Below, in pieces: positions 59,481-64,000 of a stretch of 64,000 nt of DNA (the first letter of the stretch is position 1; each line of letters begins with the position of its first letter). The DNA is from Clitopilus passeckerianus (taxonomy: Eukaryota; Basidiomycota; Agaricomycetes; Agaricales; Entolomataceae), in assembly GCA_944990035.1 (NCBI GenBank), contig CALYLX010000035.1:248001-312000 (forward strand), in the 5' to 3' direction. Position numbers and translations under genes: made by a program. The notes beneath the pieces are model-generated. The model made no database searches. It saw only the letters and a program-made list of their open reading frames with translations, and was not told the DNA's origin.

Positions 59481-60057
59481 TCACGCCCTAATAAGCTCCT
59501 CAAGTTTTCCCTCCTGGAAATCCTCCTGGATGTTAGAGTTGCCTAGGAAGGGGTCAATCAGAACGAAATGCGGAGGTTAGGATATGAAAGTGTCTGCTTA
59601 CCACCCATGTGTTTCTGGTCTGTGAAATTGCGGGCGGTGTCAATAAAGTAGGCAACACGCAGAAGAGCCCAGACTCACTGATGAAAATGTTAGGAACGGT
59701 CCTCTGCTCTGTCTTCTTCGCGAGATAGTCTTGGATCTCAGCTCCATTATCGACTTCGTCAAGCCTGTCAAGGGAGGGTCAGCCCTTAGCAATCCACCAC
59801 GTCCTGCCACAGTCCACATCCCCGACTCACTCAATAATCTTTACATGTACATCTGGGAACTTCTCTTCAAATAAAGCCTTCGCGTACATGCAGTAGATGC
59901 AATCCGTCTTTGAGAAGATAGCAATCTTGTTCTCGGTAATGACAGCCTATGCAGCAGTTTACCATCAGTTAGTCTGCCAGGAAGTTGGGTACTAGGTGCT
60001 GGGGAGGCGTGAAGCGGACGTCGGATAGCTTACCTCAACTAGAGCTTCTACGGACAT
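59481..60057 (-). CDS. Glutaredoxin with CIYC active site
   Basis: Dithiol-type glutaredoxin, a glutathione-dependent disulfide reductase. Start MSVEALVE at 60057, then IAIFSKTDCIYCMYAKALFE, VDNGAEIQDYLAKK, TVPNIFI-NQKHMGG (cis-Pro loop and GSH-binding Gly pair), and the end EDFQEGKLEELIRA. Several small exons (junctions near 60034, 59700/59620 and 59590). The active site reads C-I-Y-C where class I glutaredoxins normally have CPYC or CPFC; all other motifs are standard. The gene lies inside the array of tRNA-like elements and on the same strand. Confidence 0.85.
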
Positions 60058-60478
60058 GATGATGACTTTACGCGTAGGTTCGAGAGTAGATGAGCGAGAG
60101 CAAAATTGGTTATGGGGTGTCAGGGCGTTGGTTGGGCGTTGAGTCCATAGATCGCCCAGCGGAACGGCTTATAAGCCGGCCACCATCAGTGGGCGTAGGT
60201 ACCTGCAATATACCGACATTCGGTCATTCTGGGTTAGATCACGACAAGGCGATGATCTTGACCACCAGGTGACTAGTCTAGAACTCAGTTGTGTAGGTCG
60301 ATTCGTTAGAACCTGTCAATTAGGCTGATTCGATACATTGTGCCCGCGCTGTTAATGTAACAATCGGACATTAACTCACCTCGCTCCCCCAATTGGTCAT
60401 GTTAGTCTTGCAGGATCATATTCAGGTTTTCCTGCACTTGAAAGCATACAAGTCCAAAAATCAAGTGAGTGCCATATA
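60058..60478. other. Promoter side of glutaredoxin and spacer
   Basis: 5' flank of the minus-strand glutaredoxin gene and the region 3' of tRNA-like element 3. No gene recognised. Confidence 0.35.
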
Positions 60479-60673
60479 GCCCAGTCCTCGAGTCGAACGA
60501 GGTCGTCCAACACGCCGGGGCACCATGATAAACCTCGCAAGATCTATCGCCAGACCATTTTGGTCCAGTAGGCGTGCCACTGGGCCTCGCTTAACTGCGA
60601 GAAAACCCGCAAGCAATACTTGCTCACGTTTCTAGTCCGGGTGCTGAGTGTGATAACCGTTACACTACTGGGC
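60479..60673 (-). ncRNA. tRNA-like structured RNA element 3
   Basis: Minus strand, 195 nt. Ends GCCCAGT / ACTGGGC (7 bp). A-box TAGTGTAACGG; D-arm GTG...CAC. T-arm CCTCG-TTCGACT-CGAGG. The central stem TCAGCAC / GTGTTGG (with G-U pairs) holds a long insert with hairpins GCAAG-TATTG-CTTGC, CCAGT...ACTGG and GACC-AAAAT-GGTC. T5 lies about 19 bases downstream (60460-60456). Its 5' flank (60674-60770) is conserved next to elements 4 and 5. Confidence 0.55.
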
Positions 60674-60923
60674 CGAAAGGAGGCGCCAGCTAAGTTGCAC
60701 ATGGCTAGATTCCTTGATTGAAATTAGCGCTCAAGCAACGGTTCGATTGATTGACAAAACCTTCGAGTTCGTTAGGGATAAAATGCATAGTGACCGAATT
60801 CCTGGTCGGTTCGGCTGATATCTCTTTCTTTCAGGCTCAGATTTTAGTATGCTCCGGAGTTGCTCTGGAGTACCTGAGCAATAAGAAGAGAAGTGATAAG
60901 TGGCCAAAATATTCGGGAGTATG

Positions 60924-61070
60924 GCCCAGTCCTCGAGTCGAACGAGGTCGCTCAACATACGCGGGCCAGATCACTGGGCCTCACATCAACTGCGAGCAAA
61001 CCTGCAAGCAACTTTGTTGCTCACGTTTCTAGACTGGCTGCTGAGTGTGATAACCGTTACACTACTGGGC
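60924..61070 (-). ncRNA. tRNA-like structured RNA element 4
   Basis: Minus strand, 147 nt, closest to element 3. Ends GCCCAGT / ACTGGGC; A-box TAGTGTAACGG; T-arm CCTCG-TTCGACT-CGAGG; central stem CTCAGCA / TGTTGAG. The insert hairpin reads GCAAC-AAA-GTTGC where element 3 has GCAAG...CTTGC, a compensatory base-pair change. T4 lies 15 bases downstream (60909-60906). Confidence 0.55.
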
Positions 61071-61288
61071 CGAAAGAAGGCGCCAGATATATTGCACATG
61101 GCTAGATTCCTTGATTGACAATGACATAGTTCGATTGATTGACAAAACCTGGAATGGATGGTGACCGAAGCCCCGGTTGATTCAGTAGGATTCTCTTCCT
61201 TAAAGAATCAGATTTCAGTACCCTCCAGAGTTGCTCCAGAATACATGAGCCATAAGAAGAGAAAAGCTAAGGTTACAACGCAACTATA

Positions 61289-61521
61289 GCCCAGTCCTCG
61301 GGTCGAACGAGGTTACTCCAGCCGCCACGCAGTAGACCCATACAAGGGTTCAAACATTCATTAACCATCCCTCAGCAAGGACTGCATTCAACAGTACTGC
61401 TCAGAGACTGGCACTGCATGGACGTTGCTGGTAACTCTAGGGAGCAGCAAGGTACCACATGCAGCCAATATCGTGGTTGCTTCATGGCGGCTGGAGTGTG
61501 ATAACCGTTACACTACCGGGC
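61289..61521 (-). ncRNA. tRNA-like structured RNA element 5
   Basis: Minus strand, 233 nt. Ends GCCCGGT / ACTGGGC; A-box TAGTGTAACGG; T-arm CCTCG-TTCGACC-CGAGG. The central stem is a perfect 12 bp helix, CTCCAGCCGCCA / TGGCGGCTGGAG, unrelated in sequence to the stems of the other copies but in the same place. The insert is about 150 bases and different from the others. T4 lies about 25 bases downstream (61265-61262). The 5' flank (61522-61610) is homologous to that of elements 3 and 4. Confidence 0.55.
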
Positions 61522-61804
61522 CGAAAGAAAGCGTCGAATATATCGCACATAGCTAGATCCTTTGAGGATTGTTAGCGCCCAACAAAAAATTCGATTGATT
61601 GCCTGAAATCTTCAACTTAGATTGACCAGAGTTTGTTCCGACTCGCATGCAAAATCGAAATCTTGTCGTCAGATGCGCATAAGCATGATCCCTGCGGCAT
61701 ACATATAAATCGTATTTTTGGGTGGACGAGGTACAGCATAGCATATATGCCTAGGCAGCGACATGGCGTAGTAGAAAACGTGACTATCGTAAGGTAATTC
61801 AGAT

Positions 61805-62799
61805 TTACACCTCCTTGACCTTGACGGTACCACGTAGGAGACCAGTCTAACGAAGTTACGTCAGGGAGCGTATCATTTGAATGTCTAAAAAAATGACATA
61901 CCCTGCGAGCAGCAATGAGACCGACTTTCTGTCCAGGAACAGCGGAGCGGGCAATGGTGGAAGCCTTTCCGATATGCTGGTGGTTACCACCACCGTGAGG
62001 ATGGTCAACGGGATTCATAGCAACACCACGAGTACGGGGCCAGCTATAAGCGAAGTCAGTAAGCTGGCATCCATTTCATTGGCGGGAGAAAACATACTTG
62101 TAACGCTTAGCCTTGAATTTGTGGAACGCACGGCCGGCCTTCAAGAGAGGCTTGTCGATCCTTCCACCACCAGCGACAATACCGACGGTAGCACGGGCAC
62201 CGCTAGCGATGGTCTTCTTGGAACCAGAAGGAAGTCTGATCCTTGTCTTGCCCTCATCAGGTGTGTGTCCGATGATGGTAGCGTAGTTGCCAGATGTCCT
62301 TGCGAGTGCGCCACGGTCACCGACCTTCTCCTCAACGTTGCAGATGATGGTACCTTCCGGGCACTGGCCGACGGGGAGAACGTTGCCAACAGCGAGGGTG
62401 GCCTTCTTGCCACAGTAGACGAAGGAGCCAGTGTGCAGGCCTTCTGTGGCGATAAAGGTCTCCTTGCGGAGCTTGTAGCGGTAGGGGTCGCGGAAGACGA
62501 CACGAGCGAGGGGTGCACCACTAATTGTAGCATGAAAATCTTAGATCGACCTGAATGCTGGATCTTTTGACATACCGGCCGGAGTCGTGGATGATCTCTT
62601 TCACGATACCACGGATGTAGCCATTGCTCTCGGCGAAGTCGAGTTTTCTAAGGCGGGCGGGGTTCTTGTTAAGGTGGGTGTGCGATTTGAACTGAATCCA
62701 GGCAACAACATATCAGTTCCTTCATGTCAAGTGCCCGGAGATCCCAATAAAACGTACGATGGCGTGCGACCGTCTTTGTGCCCTAATGACCCGACCCAT
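61805..62799 (-). CDS. RPL8: 60S ribosomal protein uL2 (RPL8 / yeast RPL2)
   Basis: Core large-subunit protein at the peptidyl-transferase region. Start [14 protein letters not shown] at 62799. After the first intron come [75 protein letters not shown], then [20 protein letters not shown] (the invariant HPHGGG loop) and a last exon [13 protein letters not shown]. Introns are short GT-AG. Length (about 255 aa) and motif order match eukaryotic uL2 exactly. Confidence 0.95.
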
Positions 62800-63934
62800 T
62801 TCTGATTCTGTGAAGCAAAAATCAGTCTCTGTTGTTGTTGAAGTTGGCCAGACGTTGAGGAAGTGGCTATGAGGATCCCACTGCAAAACGACATCTGAAC
62901 CCATCATGACCCATCCAACCCAAACTTCATAGTTTCTCTCCATTTTTCGACTCGTGCAGCTCCAAGACGGTCCGTAGTCGTTGCATATGTGGTTTCTGGA
63001 GCGTAGGGGGGTGAATACTCACATCTTACAGTCTTGAGGAAGTGGGTTCGTTGGTTGGCCGTCGATATCACCACGATGATTTTGGCGATAACCAAACAAA
63101 GACAAAGTGAGGCTTACTTACCTAAGCTCATCACCTCCGACTGATGTATGATGTCTGGCCTCCACCTCCACTCAAGGGCTCGAGCTCGTCGATTTCAAAC
63201 TTAAAGGAAGGGTTTCAAAGCCTAAAAGTTACCCTTCTGGTTGAAAATATCTATTGTCATTGTATTTATCAAAGTTGGAACATCGTATACTATTTGTGGG
63301 GTATCTAGTCCATAGACATGGCCTCAGAGTCTTCAAACTGCAGGGTGGGGAGGGAACTCACAAGTTCACGATTTTAAGAAAGAGCTTGACATCGAGAAGG
63401 TTCTGGGAGTCGCTAGATGAGAGGACGAGGAAAGCAAGAGCGGAGATTAAAGCGCTGTGTCAGGGTAAGTCAGATTTAAGAGTCCAGGAGGCGAAAGCAG
63501 TATGTGCCATGAGCTTAGAGCAGGTGCCAGTCAGCATATGAGGTCCGGTGTCTTGGACACGACCGGACGAGAACGCCTGAGAAAGCGCCGATCACCCTGA
63601 GTCACTGATAGAAAACTGGGCAATCAAGTAGAAACCGGGTCATCGTAAGTTTTTGGGGACCGACGGCAGTGAATAGGAAGCATAAAAAAGGGGACTCCAG
63701 AGTACGAGTCAACCTACTTCAGTGACGGGCTTCGCTTTCCACCCCAACCCCAAAACGAGGACCCTTGTAAGTTATCCAAGGTGTTCTCATTCAGACGCAG
63801 GGTCGACTCACGCAGCCCGCAGTCGACGAACATCGGTCACGGGGGAACCAAGGGGAGGAAAATCGGGGTTACTGCAGAGTTAGTTAGATACGATGCACGA
63901 TAATTGACCGTAGACAGAACAATGGACGGCTCAC
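62800..63934. other. Region upstream of uL2 to the right edge
   Basis: The first 300 bases are the promoter side of the uL2 gene, with pyrimidine-rich stretches. A plus-strand open frame (63254-63541, 95 codons) shows no motif. Nothing else recognised. Confidence 0.35.
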
Positions 63935-64000
63935 CTGAGGGAACCTCTGCTGTAGGCCATCAGAAGCTGCCTTCCATCCAAATGTCGGTCCTTCAGTCAA
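63935..64000 (-). CDS. Possible 3' exon of a gene running off the right edge
   Basis: On the minus strand the last 66 bases are open in one frame only (LTEGPTFGWKAASDGLQQRF, then PQ) and end at a consensus donor CAG/GTGAGC. Downstream, CTCTGCAG is a possible acceptor. Too short to assign. Confidence 0.25.

Noticed and set aside
58693..61521. The five tRNA-like elements as ordinary tRNA genes with long introns
   Set aside because: No U33, no plausible anticodon loop, a paired position 8 and inserts with their own hairpins do not fit a functional tRNA.
61881..62570. 229-codon plus-strand frame
   Set aside because: Antisense of the uL2 ribosomal protein exons.

Overview
The window is nuclear DNA of a filamentous basidiomycete, most likely an Agaricomycete. 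Genes are dense, on both strands, and split by many 45-60 nt introns. The protein families are typical of mushroom-forming fungi: F-box/LRR-like expansions, MYND zinc-finger paralogs, a 7-TM orphan receptor family, a CFEM secreted protein and a ferritin-like Rds1 protein. No prokaryotic or viral genes were recognised. Exon boundaries given here were derived by hand from splice-site consensus and reading frame, without transcript data.

Layout. 0.7-3.6 kb: a 7-TM gene and a broken tandem copy. 4.3-8.1 kb: FGGY D-ribulokinase (+) and sterol 3-ketoreductase ERG27 (-). 8.4-16.5 kb: four intact and one decayed F-box-like paralog. 16.6-25.8 kb: NOP58 (-), a serine carboxypeptidase (+), a BTB protein (+) and an Rds1-like ferritin-domain protein (+). 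26.4-32.6 kb: two MYND paralogs (-, one with a nonsense codon), mitochondrial asparaginyl-tRNA synthetase (+) and a CFEM protein (+). 32.8-47.8 kb is the accessory part: an MFS permease, a dispersed repeat of about 350 bp in three copies plus a fragment, an unrecognised gene with a decayed partial duplicate, an EAF-type elongation factor, a third MYND copy with a frameshift, gene debris, a truncated tRNA-Ala and a tandem pair of orphan genes. 48.3-57.9 kb: nucleotide-sugar transporter, NCBP3-like protein, KRR1, a large unknown membrane protein and an M43 metalloprotease. 58.7-61.5 kb: five minus-strand tRNA-like structured RNA elements interleaved with a glutaredoxin gene. 61.8-62.8 kb: ribosomal protein uL2.

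How the genes relate. Housekeeping genes of ribosome and RNA biology (NOP58, KRR1, uL2, NCBP3-like, EAF, AsnRS) are interspersed with fast-evolving paralog families; they form no pathway cluster. KRR1/NCBP3-like and two F-box genes are arranged head to head with short shared intergenic regions.

The most unusual observations are: (1) the array of tRNA-like RNA elements, whose helices covary while the anticodon region is replaced by long hairpin-rich inserts; (2) KRR1, which seems to need a one-nucleotide exon to keep frame; (3) an apparent AT-AC intron splitting the catalytic His motif of the carboxypeptidase; (4) a tandem pair of intact orphan genes with conserved introns.
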